Position numbers and translations under genes: made by a program
NCBI RefSeq assembly: GCF_002056795.1
Contig: NZ_CP020104.1
Coordinates: 6,209,501 to 6,273,500 of the forward strand
DNA: 64,000 nucleotides
Direction: 5' to 3'
From: Spirosoma aerolatum
GTDB taxonomy: Bacteria > Bacteroidota > Bacteroidia > Cytophagales > Spirosomataceae
Shown here: piece by piece, positions 36,321 through 45,206 of the stretch
How the letters are laid out: the number at the start of each line of letters is the position of its first letter
Numbering within the stretch: the stretch's first letter is position 1
Notes under the pieces: generated by a model
Databases searched by the model: none
Told to the model about the DNA's origin: nothing
Seen by the model: only the letters and a program-made list of their open reading frames with translations

Positions 36321-37109
36321 CTAAATCTGTCCTTCGCTAATGCTCCAGCCACCATCGACCGATAATACTTGCCCAGTTGTGAATTGGGATGCGTCGGAGA
36401 GGAAATAAACCGCAGCCCCGTCGAGGTCGCCGGGTTGGCCAATTCGCCCTCCATTGAGTGGCTGTTTGGTTTGGATAAACGACAAAATAGTATCATCCTG
36501 AGCGGCCCGCTGGGCCATGGGTGTTTCGACCAAAGCCGGGGCCAGTACGTTAATGCGGATATTTTGCGGTGCATAATAAGCTGCAATCGATCTGGTGAAG
36601 CCAATAACTGCCGATTTAGTAGCGGCATACGCATGGGTAGCGAAATAAGCTGGCGAGGGCGAATAGCCTAATACCGAGCCCATGTTCAGAATCGTGCCGC
36701 CGGTTCCCTGTTCCAGAAACGCCTGTACAGCCGCCTGGTTAGACAGCATGAGCGATGTCAGATTCAGAGAAAACGTGTAATTCCAACCGTCGAGACTCAG
36801 TTCATGTAGTGGTCCATCTCCCTGGCGACGGCCGCTGCCCCCGGCTACGTGGTAAAGTCCATCGAATCCACCGAAAGCTTCCTGACAACGTTCTATAGCC
36901 GTTTGAGCTGTGGCTGGCTCTGTAGCGTCACCACTGATGGCAATGCCCCTACCTTGCAACTGGACTTCGGCTAGCCGACCATTCTCGGCATCACGCCCGA
37001 CTACGATGACTGATGCCCCTTCTTCGACAAACGCTTTAGCCGCCGAGAAACCCAGACCGGTCGTTCCGCCGATAATTACAATACGTTTCTGCGCTAACCA
37101 CTGACCCAT
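36321..37109 (-). CDS. SDR-family NAD(P)-dependent oxidoreductase
   Basis: 262 aa. The glycine-rich cofactor motif is VIIGGTTGLGFSAAKAF, the NAG-like site is YHVAGGSG, and the catalytic Ser is in ILNMGSVLGYS. YAATKSAVIGFTRSIA gives the YxxxK pair. Classical SDR length and order are preserved. It probably oxidises or reduces a sugar or a sugar alcohol. It is the first gene of the minus-strand block and faces the divergent GntR gene across an AT-rich region containing a perfect palindrome. Confidence 0.92.
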   Translation of the reverse strand: MGQWLAQKRIVIIGGTTGLGFSAAKAFVEEGASVIVVGRDAENGRLAEVQLQGRGIAISGDATEPATAQTAIERCQEAFGGFDGLYHVAGGSGRRQGDGPLHELSLDGWNYTFSLNLTSLMLSNQAAVQAFLEQGTGGTILNMGSVLGYSPSPAYFATHAYAATKSAVIGFTRSIAAYYAPQNIRINVLAPALVETPMAQRAAQDDTILSFIQTKQPLNGGRIGQPGDLDGAAVYFLSDASQFTTGQVLSVDGGWSISEGQI

Positions 37110-37173
37110 GTCATCGAATTCGTTGCTTTCCTTTTTTCTATGACGAAGGTAGAAACATTACCAGTCAAATCAA

Positions 37174-37195
37174 ATAACTTATTATAATAAGTTAT
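37174..37195. promoter_or_regulatory. Perfect 22-bp palindrome, candidate operator between divergent SDR and GntR genes
   Basis: The half-site ATAACTTATTA is followed without spacer by its exact complement TAATAAGTTAT. It sits in a 208-bp intergenic, very AT-rich region (37110-37317) shared by the promoters of the SDR block and the GntR regulator. A second, shorter palindrome (TACTGAT-T-ATCAGTA, 37213-37227) lies 17 bp away. GntR-family repressors bind such dyads next to their own gene. AT-rich chance is a caveat, but a 22-bp exact match is unlikely by chance. Confidence 0.55.
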
Positions 37196-37317
37196 CGATA
37201 AATATTATATATTACTGATTATCAGTATTTTTATATATATATTACAGTATATATTATTATAAGTAGCTCAAGACTTGGAGCAACATTTATCCTTGATGTA
37301 TTATCTTTATAGGTGAT

Positions 37318-38067
37318 ATGACTGACCAGCCCAACCGCATTCCACAGTACCAGTATTTATATGAAACGCTCCGGCAGGACATTATCCGGGGGGTATTCAA
37401 AGCGGGGGATTTATTGCCTTCCGAAAGTGTACTACAACAGCAGTACCGGCTAACGCAACCTACAATTCGGCAAGCGCTATCGCTACTAGTCCAGGAGGGC
37501 TATATCAAGAAACATCAGGGAAAAGGCAGCATCGTGCAGGCGATTCCGATTGGGTTGGGGGTCATGTCGCTGCAAACGCATGTTGCGCATGTTGACGAGA
37601 ACGCGGCAGTTTCGGAAGGGCCTTCCGCTGAAGTGATTACCACGATCATCCTGGCCAAACCCATTCTATGCCCTTTTCCTAACGAACTGTTGTTTTACCC
37701 CACTGATGAGACGCCAGATACCCAATATTATTGTCTGGAGCGACTTCGGTCGGTGAACGGTAATCCCGTGTTTTTCGAAAAGTTGATTTTACCAAATCGG
37801 TATCTACCCAATTTATCACGTCAACGGCTGACGAACCGCTCATTTTTTGATCTACTGCGAACAAAATATGGCCTGGTGGTCACGGGGGGGGAGCAAAAAA
37901 TTCAGGCGTTGGCTGCCGATCAATCCATTGCTGGTCAACTACAAATCGAGCCGGGAAGTCCGGTGCTTCGATTGGAAAAACGGATCGATACGAACAAAAG
38001 TGATTTTAGCTTTTATTCGCTCCTGTTCGCCCGTACCGACCAGTTTTTGCTGCAAGGGCGGTTCTGA
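37318..38067 (+). CDS. GntR-family transcriptional regulator, HutC/UTRA type
   Basis: 249 aa. The N-terminal winged helix (YETLRQDIIRGVFKAGDLLP, QQQYRLTQPTIRQALSLL, GYIKKHQGKGSIV) precedes a UTRA ligand domain (YYCLERLRSVNGNPVFFEK, PGSPVLRLEKRIDTN). UTRA-domain GntR proteins sense sugars, phosphosugars or amino acids such as GlcNAc-6-P. It is divergent from the SDR-ROK-SIS block and convergent with the SIS gene at 38083, so it likely regulates the neighbouring sugar genes through the palindrome at 37174. Confidence 0.93.
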   Translation: MTDQPNRIPQYQYLYETLRQDIIRGVFKAGDLLPSESVLQQQYRLTQPTIRQALSLLVQEGYIKKHQGKGSIVQAIPIGLGVMSLQTHVAHVDENAAVSEGPSAEVITTIILAKPILCPFPNELLFYPTDETPDTQYYCLERLRSVNGNPVFFEKLILPNRYLPNLSRQRLTNRSFFDLLRTKYGLVVTGGEQKIQALAADQSIAGQLQIEPGSPVLRLEKRIDTNKSDFSFYSLLFARTDQFLLQGRF

Positions 38068-38082
38068 CACCCTTTACCGCTA

Positions 38083-39018
38083 TCAATCCGCTTCGGTAAC
38101 CTTACCCCCCACCACAAAGGTCTCGCCGATGTTCAATTTCTCGGCCATGTAATAGGCCATGAAATTGAACGGGATAATGTTGTGAAGAATAGATAAGTTT
38201 TCATCAGCCGTAAGGGCAGACTGAGCGGGGACTTCAACGATAAAAACATGCGCCCCTGCTTTTGTGACCATATCCGATAGCCGCTGTGTCCGTTCGTAGG
38301 CTGGTCCCTTCGCCAGGATCTGAATGACGATGCTGTCTTTAGCGGTTTCTTTCGGGCCGTGGTCGTACTGCGCCATTGGAAGGCCGTGAAAATTCAGTTT
38401 TGTGCTTTCGCTCAGAATCAGGGCGGCTTCGTAAGCGGTTCCAATATTGGGACCGCTCCCTGTCACGTACATGCCGTGAATGGGAAATTGGCTGCGCACT
38501 GTCAGTACTTGTTCGGCTAGCTTATGCCCCTGCTCGCGGTACTGCTCAAAATTTTCAGCGATCAGATTTACAGCTGCATCGGGCGAAAGTCCAAACCCTT
38601 TGAACAGGGCAATCAGCGTGTTGACGTAGGTTTTAGAAGATGAGTAGTGTTCTTCCCCCGCCATGATCGGCAGTACGTGGGCCACATTCGGCGCGGTACA
38701 CAGATCGCTGGTTGGGTAGTTCGATACCGCCACATATTGATCAACTAATTCCCGACACCAGAGTACTTCGCTACTCCGGCCCGACTGAGACAGCAAAACG
38801 GCCATTGGTGCTTTTTGGCCTTTATCGCCGTAGTATACATATTCCGATGCTAGTTCTGGATAAATGGGCAAGCCCATGTATTTAAACGCCAGTGGTGCAA
38901 AATACGAAGACCCCATGCCCAGATACGGTACCTGCAACGGTAAGGCTTGGATCGGGCTGTTCAACACATCTCTGGCTCGGGCAGGAATTTCTAAAATTTC
39001 GTTCAGAATCGGGTTCAT
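38083..39018 (-). CDS. SIS-domain protein (glucosamine-6-P synthase/AgaS-like)
   Basis: 311 aa with two SIS halves: LGMGSSYFAPLAFKYMG, MAVLLSQSGRSSEVLWC, YVTGSGPNIGTAYEAALILS and FHGLPMAQYDHGPKETAKD. These match the isomerase half of GlmS-type proteins and AgaS/FrlB-like deaminases or isomerases, but the N-terminal glutamine amidotransferase is missing. It would act on an amino-sugar or keto-sugar phosphate. It is the last gene of the locus that also carries an EamA transporter and a ROK kinase (starts 6 bp after the EamA gene). Confidence 0.85.
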   Translation of the reverse strand: MNPILNEILEIPARARDVLNSPIQALPLQVPYLGMGSSYFAPLAFKYMGLPIYPELASEYVYYGDKGQKAPMAVLLSQSGRSSEVLWCRELVDQYVAVSNYPTSDLCTAPNVAHVLPIMAGEEHYSSSKTYVNTLIALFKGFGLSPDAAVNLIAENFEQYREQGHKLAEQVLTVRSQFPIHGMYVTGSGPNIGTAYEAALILSESTKLNFHGLPMAQYDHGPKETAKDSIVIQILAKGPAYERTQRLSDMVTKAGAHVFIVEVPAQSALTADENLSILHNIIPFNFMAYYMAEKLNIGETFVVGGKVTEAD

Positions 39019-39024
39019 GGAAGT

Positions 39025-39945
39025 TTATATAATGACAGACTTCGGTTCTGTTTTGGGTTTCTCATAAGACAGAGTCAATGCCCCGATGATGGCCAGTACA
39101 ATGCCCAGCGATTCAATTATGGAAAGACTTTCGTTCAGGAAAATCATCGCCAGTATTATTGTAAAAACAGGCTGCAAAGCACCCGCAATTGTGGTTACTT
39201 TGGAGGCTTTGCCTTCGGCACTATAAGCTGCAAAACTAGCCAATACCCCTAATCCGTTTAGCATGCCCGCCAACGAGCCGAGTACCACTGTTTTAGTAGA
39301 CATGGCGAAGTTGGCCCAGCCCAATACTACAAATAAGAAGGCAATCAGTACCGACGAGACGATAAAGCTCACATACGACCATTCGGCTGAAACATAGTTG
39401 GTTGTCTGTTTTTGAGCCGCACTAAACACACCCCAGAAAAACAAGGCTACCAGCGAATATAATAGCCAGGGGCGCAGGCCGATGGTTTTGAAAAAAGCAG
39501 CCGGATTGTCAAATAGCAACGATTCGCCGGAGAGCATCACCACAGCGGGTATGGCCAGCAATATACCGATCCCGTTGATCCAGTTCAGTTTTTCTTTGAA
39601 AACTAACAGGGCAATGCCAATGGTCACCAGTGGATACAGATTCGTCACTGGAATCACGATGGCCGCCAGCCCGCCTGATGTAAAGGCCTGATAGACGGCT
39701 ACATTACCTGTTATGGCCAGCACACCCGCCACCAAACCCCACAAAATACCTCTGCGGTCGGGCTTTACGGTGCTGACTTTTTTGATTACCAGCGGCAGTG
39801 TCAATAGCATCCCTACACTAAACAGGAGGTGATTGGTAAATGGGCTCACGTCGTCAGAAATCAGTTTGGCCACTACGCCCCAGGTCCCCCAAAAAAAAGC
39901 GGCTGCAATTGAATACAGAATCCAAGCATCAGGTTTGTTTTTCAT
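39025..39945 (-). CDS. EamA/DMT-superfamily transporter
   Basis: 306 aa with about ten hydrophobic segments in two repeated EamA domains (WILYSIAAAFFWGTWGVVAK at the start of the first, and PWLLYSLVALFFWGVFSAAQ at the second). Substrate is unknown; DMT carriers move amino acids, sugars or other small metabolites. Placed between a ROK kinase and a SIS isomerase gene and co-directional with both, it may import the sugar those enzymes process. That is inference from position. Confidence 0.9.
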   Translation of the reverse strand: MKNKPDAWILYSIAAAFFWGTWGVVAKLISDDVSPFTNHLLFSVGMLLTLPLVIKKVSTVKPDRRGILWGLVAGVLAITGNVAVYQAFTSGGLAAIVIPVTNLYPLVTIGIALLVFKEKLNWINGIGILLAIPAVVMLSGESLLFDNPAAFFKTIGLRPWLLYSLVALFFWGVFSAAQKQTTNYVSAEWSYVSFIVSSVLIAFLFVVLGWANFAMSTKTVVLGSLAGMLNGLGVLASFAAYSAEGKASKVTTIAGALQPVFTIILAMIFLNESLSIIESLGIVLAIIGALTLSYEKPKTEPKSVII

Positions 39946-39973
39946 CAGGTCTGCTGACTATACTATGATTTTA

Positions 39974-40933
39974 CTAACTAGGCACAGCGAACAAGGCCGC
40001 ACTGCCCAGAATACCTGCCTGTTCTTCCAGCTCGGAGATAGTGATTCTGGTTTTGTAGGCTTTATAGGGGTTGAGTAAGTTGGGATTATGCATCTTATCG
40101 ATCTCGTTTTTGCCGAATCCTTTGGCAATGCCTCCGCCCAATACAATCACATCTGGCGCATAGAGGTTAATGTAATTATCGATACCGATTTTCAAGTAGC
40201 CGATATATTCCTGCACAATCATTTCAGCATCAGGATTTCCGGCTTGGTTCTGGGTAAAAATAGTTTGGGCGGTTAAGGGCAATGTTGGATACTTCTGCAA
40301 CCAGCCCTGTCGAGTAGCTATCCGGCCAAGGCCAGCCCCTGAAACCAACGATTCGAGACACCCCGTTTTACCGCAATAACACACAAAATCGTTGGTGGTT
40401 ATGGTCATGTGGCCGCTCATGTGCGCAAAGGGCAACGATCCATCGAGCTTGCCATCAATGGTAAATCCAATCCCCAGACCGGTACCCAAGGTGAGTACCA
40501 GAACGCGGCTGACCGGAACGCCGGGGATGCGCCCTACCGACCGCCCCTTACCTTGCCCATAAATGGCTTCGCCAAGGGCTACAACGCGGGCATCGTTGTC
40601 GAGTAAACAGGGTAAATCGTGCTGTTGCTGGATTTTATCACGAAGTGGATAATCTTCCATGAATTCCAGAAAGCCATAGGTCGAATCGACGGTGCCATCA
40701 GCAAACACAAAGCCCGGCACACCCATACCCACACCTGACAGAAAGGCCTGTTCAGCAGCGGCTTTGGCTTTAAATTGACTGATGGCTTCGCCCAGTAACG
40801 CCAGAAACCTGTCTCCGTCCTGGGTTTCGGTTGGGGTAATAATCATAGCCTCCACCTGGCCAGTATCCAGATTCACTAAACCTATTTTGGTTCGTGTTCC
40901 ACCAATATCAATGCCAATTGCGAGCGTTTTCAA
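39974..40933 (-). CDS. ROK-family sugar kinase with canonical zinc site
   Basis: 319 aa. IGIDIGGTRTKIGLVNL (phosphate loop), CLLDNDARVVALGEA (catalytic Asp), VLTLGTGLGIGFTIDGKL, and the zinc site GHMTITTNDFVCYCGKTGCL. All ROK hallmarks are present, unlike the ROK protein at 35369. It probably phosphorylates glucose, allose, fructose or mannose. It begins the EamA/SIS sub-operon, 177 bp from the stop of the GH38-like gene. Confidence 0.93.
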   Translation of the reverse strand: MKTLAIGIDIGGTRTKIGLVNLDTGQVEAMIITPTETQDGDRFLALLGEAISQFKAKAAAEQAFLSGVGMGVPGFVFADGTVDSTYGFLEFMEDYPLRDKIQQQHDLPCLLDNDARVVALGEAIYGQGKGRSVGRIPGVPVSRVLVLTLGTGLGIGFTIDGKLDGSLPFAHMSGHMTITTNDFVCYCGKTGCLESLVSGAGLGRIATRQGWLQKYPTLPLTAQTIFTQNQAGNPDAEMIVQEYIGYLKIGIDNYINLYAPDVIVLGGGIAKGFGKNEIDKMHNPNLLNPYKAYKTRITISELEEQAGILGSAALFAVPS

Positions 40934-41110
40934 GTACAGGTTGAAGCTAATCTATTTAGTTAAACAGAGCAGTTGCTTAGTTTCCCGGTTTACCTAATTA
41001 ATCTTGCATAGAGTTTCCACATGAAGAATTGAAGCAGGACCGTGCATGACAACGTTAAGCCTCACTGAATGTAGGAGACCTGAAGCCTTGGGGTAGTATG
41101 AGCTTCCCCT

Positions 41111-43672
41111 TTAAAAAAACAGCCTAAACGTATGCAGCCGATTATGGCCTAAAACCGTCTTGAGTTTGCCTTTTTCGAGGGGTAGTGTTTGGTCGTCGGT
41201 TTCGATATGCGTTGTGCTAAACCCTTTTTCGATTGGTCTAGCAGCCGAAATCGTAACCGGCTTGTTCACATCTGCCACATTCCAAACGCGCATCACAACC
41301 CCTTTCTCAATCCCTTCTTCAGCCGGTTTTAATGCCCAGATCACAGTATTAGGGTCTGAAAACGAGAAGAGAGAAAACTGCTTTCCATCATAGCCTGACC
41401 CACCTTGTACGGCATGAGCAATTAGCGGATTTTGGTGTTCCAGAGAAAACCGCATGGCTTCGTGCGGGGTAAAGCCTCCGGTGTGTGGTTTCAAGGCGAA
41501 GAAATGCTCGAAATAAGAGTCTCCATCCTGATTGACCATGCCCAACGCTTTATCAATTTGACCAGCCGCCAGTACGTTCAACTGGGGCGTATGATCATCT
41601 AACTTCGTATTGGTACTCTTACCTACTTTCATAAAATACGCATCCCGGTTGGATATAATCATCCCATTGCCCTCATCCGACATATCCGCAAAATGATTCA
41701 TTGCCAACCAGTCAAACCGACTCGCCGTATCGGCATAATTCCCTCCTTTAGTGATGGATTTAACGTGCAGAATAGCCCCCGCTTCTTCATGCCACGTATC
41801 GGGTTTGTCAAGATTCATTGAGAACGAATAGGTTACAGGCTTGGCATCCAGATTTTGGGTAATGTAGTTTTCAATTTCAATGCGATCACTGCTGTCAAAC
41901 AGGGTCAATTTAGTCGTGTGTTTAATTGGCTTATAAGCTGATGCCACGAGCGTGGCCGATACTGAACCCTTGTTTTCAATTCTGATTTTGTCGCCCTCAT
42001 TGCCTAACCCAGCCCCTAAATCGTTAGCATACAAGTTATCAATAGCCTTGATGCATTCCCGATTCGTCGATTTATCGATCAAACTGGTGATCACACCCTG
42101 TACGGTGAACTTCAGTTTGTAAAACTTATTTTCAATTGTACTATCGGTTACGACAAGATGAGTTGAAAACCCAGAAGAGTTGGTGGCTTTATGAATGTCA
42201 AAAACTTTATAGCCTAGTGACGGAATGTTGGACGCTAAAATCCGAAGATACGATTTCCCTTTTTTCATAATCACTTGAAAAGGAACTTCTTTATTAGCTG
42301 CTTTATCAATAACCCGAATAGCTGTTGAGCCAGGGTAAGGATAATCGCTGTAATCAGTTCGAGTCCAGTTTAAGGGATTAAACACATAAAATGACTCCGT
42401 AGCGCTTTGAGGTTTTGCAATTAATTGACCCAGTCGGTTCAGTGATCGATTATAGAGGGTATCCACATAGCTTATAAAAGTGGCAGCCGTTTTCTTTTGC
42501 CAATCGGCTCGTTGTTTGCGGGTAATATGTGGGCTGTCAGCCGTCCAGTCGTGTTCGAAATACATCCCACAGGCTAACCAGGCCTTCTCTTTTTGGGCGA
42601 TTAGATCGGTCGCGAAGGTTTTATCTTTCAAGGCGATCATGGTATAGAGCGCTTCGGCCGTTCGTAGTTTTTCAACGGCGCGTTTTACGGACGCCGATAC
42701 TTCGGCCAGCGAAGCAAAACTGTTCCCCCATTCGGTGCTGCCATACGAGATGGTTTCGGTCGGTAACGAAGCGCCATATTGCTTTTCAAAATCTTTAAAG
42801 AAGTCGATTTCGTTTGAGACTATGACCTGATAAGCCGAATCCGACTTCTCCCTGGCGATTTTGGGGAAATTACTGGTGAGTGTTTTCAGGTCATCCCCCC
42901 CTTTGCCAAAAGCTCCGGCGATCGCATACGGGTAACCGGGATCATTCATCAATGCCTTACAGTCAATAATCGCATTGGCCTGGTGCGAGGCTTCCAGGTA
43001 TGTCCCCAAATTATAGCGGTACTCTTTCCGGTTGGTGATCATGGAGGGATTTACCGAATACCACTTCATCAATACCTTTTGATCGTCCAATCCTTTGTAC
43101 CAGTACATTTGATGTTTATGCCGGTCGAGTCCCGTTACTTTTGTGGCACAGGCACAGACCCCTTTCCAGGAGTAGTGAGCCCCTGACCCTGCCCACAACG
43201 ATGATAAGCCCATGGGCAGCACCTGATCTTCCATGTTCAGGACCAAAGACAAGTCCAGGCCGTATTTCCGTTTCAGCGAGCCCGCATAATACATATCCCG
43301 CAAAGTGGCTTCGGCGGGGGCAGCCCCCAACAAAACAATCATTGAATTTAGGGGCACCGTAATCTTTCCGTCTTTAATCTGCCGGATGAGTTTATTGAAC
43401 TGTTCCGGGCTACGTGTCTCCCGATAATTATACACCCAATAGGACCCATCGCAATTCCATTTACTTTGCAGATTATATGGTAAATGAGCGGTTGAGTCAT
43501 TGAGTTTAATATAATAATCCAGCATTTCGGAAAACGCCTTTTTATAGGCTTCTTCATCGCCTGTCCACATAAAGTCCGTGTGGTCGTCGTTGGCCAGGTA
43601 TATCTTTTTCGGTTGTGCCCGAAGGACCAATGCGAAGGTTAGTAGAGACAGGGTAAGAACAACTATTTTCAT
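41111..43672 (-). CDS. GH38-like alpha-mannosidase-family protein, secreted
   Basis: 853 aa with signal peptide MKIVVLTLSLLTFALVLRA. The N-terminal barrel has IYLANDDHTDFMWTGDEEAY, where HTD aligns with the HxD metal site of GH38. It also has SLVLNMEDQVLPMGLSSLW (candidate nucleophile Asp region) and a GH38-like long beta-rich C-terminus (ENKFYKLKFTVQGVITSLID, FSMNLDKPDTWHEEAGAI). The usual PHSHWD start is strongly altered. GH38 enzymes cleave alpha-mannosides; this divergent one may have another specificity. It is the last gene of the SusCD locus after SusD (50 bp). Confidence 0.75.
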   Translation of the reverse strand: MKIVVLTLSLLTFALVLRAQPKKIYLANDDHTDFMWTGDEEAYKKAFSEMLDYYIKLNDSTAHLPYNLQSKWNCDGSYWVYNYRETRSPEQFNKLIRQIKDGKITVPLNSMIVLLGAAPAEATLRDMYYAGSLKRKYGLDLSLVLNMEDQVLPMGLSSLWAGSGAHYSWKGVCACATKVTGLDRHKHQMYWYKGLDDQKVLMKWYSVNPSMITNRKEYRYNLGTYLEASHQANAIIDCKALMNDPGYPYAIAGAFGKGGDDLKTLTSNFPKIAREKSDSAYQVIVSNEIDFFKDFEKQYGASLPTETISYGSTEWGNSFASLAEVSASVKRAVEKLRTAEALYTMIALKDKTFATDLIAQKEKAWLACGMYFEHDWTADSPHITRKQRADWQKKTAATFISYVDTLYNRSLNRLGQLIAKPQSATESFYVFNPLNWTRTDYSDYPYPGSTAIRVIDKAANKEVPFQVIMKKGKSYLRILASNIPSLGYKVFDIHKATNSSGFSTHLVVTDSTIENKFYKLKFTVQGVITSLIDKSTNRECIKAIDNLYANDLGAGLGNEGDKIRIENKGSVSATLVASAYKPIKHTTKLTLFDSSDRIEIENYITQNLDAKPVTYSFSMNLDKPDTWHEEAGAILHVKSITKGGNYADTASRFDWLAMNHFADMSDEGNGMIISNRDAYFMKVGKSTNTKLDDHTPQLNVLAAGQIDKALGMVNQDGDSYFEHFFALKPHTGGFTPHEAMRFSLEHQNPLIAHAVQGGSGYDGKQFSLFSFSDPNTVIWALKPAEEGIEKGVVMRVWNVADVNKPVTISAARPIEKGFSTTHIETDDQTLPLEKGKLKTVLGHNRLHTFRLFF

Positions 43673-43722
43673 ATCTGGTTAAAATGTTTAGACTAGGCAT
43701 TCCGGTCGCATCACCCATCCAC

Positions 43723-45171
43723 TCAATACCCTGGATTCTGAGTAAACGTAGCATTCAGGCTGATTTCCCGGAAAGGGATCGGAAAAAGTTTTCGTTCGGG
43801 GGCGACACTCATGTTTTTTAGGGCCACATCAAGCGTACTGTATTTGGCTTTAAAGGCCTGCATCGTGGCCACCTCTTTGCCCCAGCGAATGAGGTCGTGC
43901 CAGCGGTGGCCTTCAAAGCACAGCTCCAGACGACGTTCTTTTTCGACAGCCAGTTGGATATCGGCTGCTGAAAGGCCGCTTAGGTTTGACAGGCCCGCCC
44001 GCTTGCGAATGACATTGATCTGCGTGAGGGCCTCCGTTGTTTTACCCGTTTGGTTCAAGGCTTCGGCATAGAGCAGAACGACATCGGCATAACGTAACAC
44101 CGGCCAGTCGTTTTCGCCTTCATTGAGCTGGGTAATTTTGTAGACAAACTTTTTCGACCAGTAGTAAATCAGGGCATTCCCGCCAAATTTATACACACCC
44201 AGGAACGCGTCCCGGCGTAGATCACCAGCCTCAAAAGCGTCGTACAAATCCTGTGTTCCAATATTCGTTCCACCCGCCGTGACCCCCACAAACTGGGTAC
44301 CCGAGTTGCCTGGTGCAAATACGTAGGCAAACGAATTCCCTTCGCCAAACCCACTGCTGACATACTGGACCGCAAAAACGATTTCGTCGTTGTTGTCTTT
44401 CCCCACGCCAAATACGTCGGCCAGATTGGGCAAAATACGATAGGTTCCACTGCTAACAACTTCGGCCAGTTTGGTTACCGCTTCTGCGTATTTTTTTTCC
44501 TGTACATATACCTTACCCAGCAATGATTTAGCCGCTCCAGATGTAGCCCGACCAATATTAGCCCCTGTATATTTAGCGGGTAATATCTTTTCAGCGTCCA
44601 GCAAATCTTTTTCAATCTGGGCGTATACGTCAGGCGCCGTGTTTCGGGTATAGGTATAAGCTTCAGCCTCCGACGTAATTTCTTTCAGGATTAGTGGCAC
44701 TCCATCGAATAAGCGAACCAGGTTAAAGTACATCAGCGCCCGCAAAAATTTGGCTTCACCAATGTATTGGTTTTTAAGGGTTGCGTCCATCGTCACCGAT
44801 TCAATCCGGGCCAGAATCACGTTGGAGCCCGCAATGGTTCGGTAGGCGTCGTTCCAGGCGGTTGAGACCCCGGCCGACGTTGACCGCCAGGTTAGTTTAT
44901 CATATTCGCCAGAACTGGATTCACTTTCGGGAAACGACTGGGTATTGTCGGAAGGCAGTTCGGTAAACTGCCAGAAACTGTTATAGATGCCCCGAAGATT
45001 GCCATACGTACCGGTGAGAGCCGAGCGGATATCGGCTTCTGTTTTGTAATACTGCTGAACCGGAATCACATCCTGCGGGGTAAGGTCAACAAATTTTTCG
45101 CCACAGCCGCTTGCCAGAGATAGTAATCCGGTGAGCAGGGCATATGGATAGATCGTGTATCGTGTTTTCAT
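43723..45171 (-). CDS. SusD/RagB-family nutrient-binding lipoprotein
   Basis: 482 aa. The signal ends LLSLASGC with Cys23 as the lipidation site. SusD landmarks are KFVDLTPQDVIPVQQYYKTE, IGEAKFLRALMYFNLVRLF, GEADVVLLYAEALNQ-type ADVVLLYAEALNQ, INVIRKRAGLSN, and EKERRLELCFEGHRWHDLIR. It follows its SusC by 35 bp. Its glycan ligand is unknown but should match the GH38-like protein downstream. Confidence 0.94.
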   Translation of the reverse strand: MKTRYTIYPYALLTGLLSLASGCGEKFVDLTPQDVIPVQQYYKTEADIRSALTGTYGNLRGIYNSFWQFTELPSDNTQSFPESESSSGEYDKLTWRSTSAGVSTAWNDAYRTIAGSNVILARIESVTMDATLKNQYIGEAKFLRALMYFNLVRLFDGVPLILKEITSEAEAYTYTRNTAPDVYAQIEKDLLDAEKILPAKYTGANIGRATSGAAKSLLGKVYVQEKKYAEAVTKLAEVVSSGTYRILPNLADVFGVGKDNNDEIVFAVQYVSSGFGEGNSFAYVFAPGNSGTQFVGVTAGGTNIGTQDLYDAFEAGDLRRDAFLGVYKFGGNALIYYWSKKFVYKITQLNEGENDWPVLRYADVVLLYAEALNQTGKTTEALTQINVIRKRAGLSNLSGLSAADIQLAVEKERRLELCFEGHRWHDLIRWGKEVATMQAFKAKYSTLDVALKNMSVAPERKLFPIPFREISLNATFTQNPGY

Positions 45172-45206
45172 ACGGGTAATCGCTGTTGAAAGCGGTATAA
45201 ATAGGA

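Noticed and set aside
40934..41110. Possible small gene or RNA between ROK and GH38-like genes
   Set aside because: No open frame with family features and only a 5-bp GAAGC/GCTTC pairing; nothing supportable.
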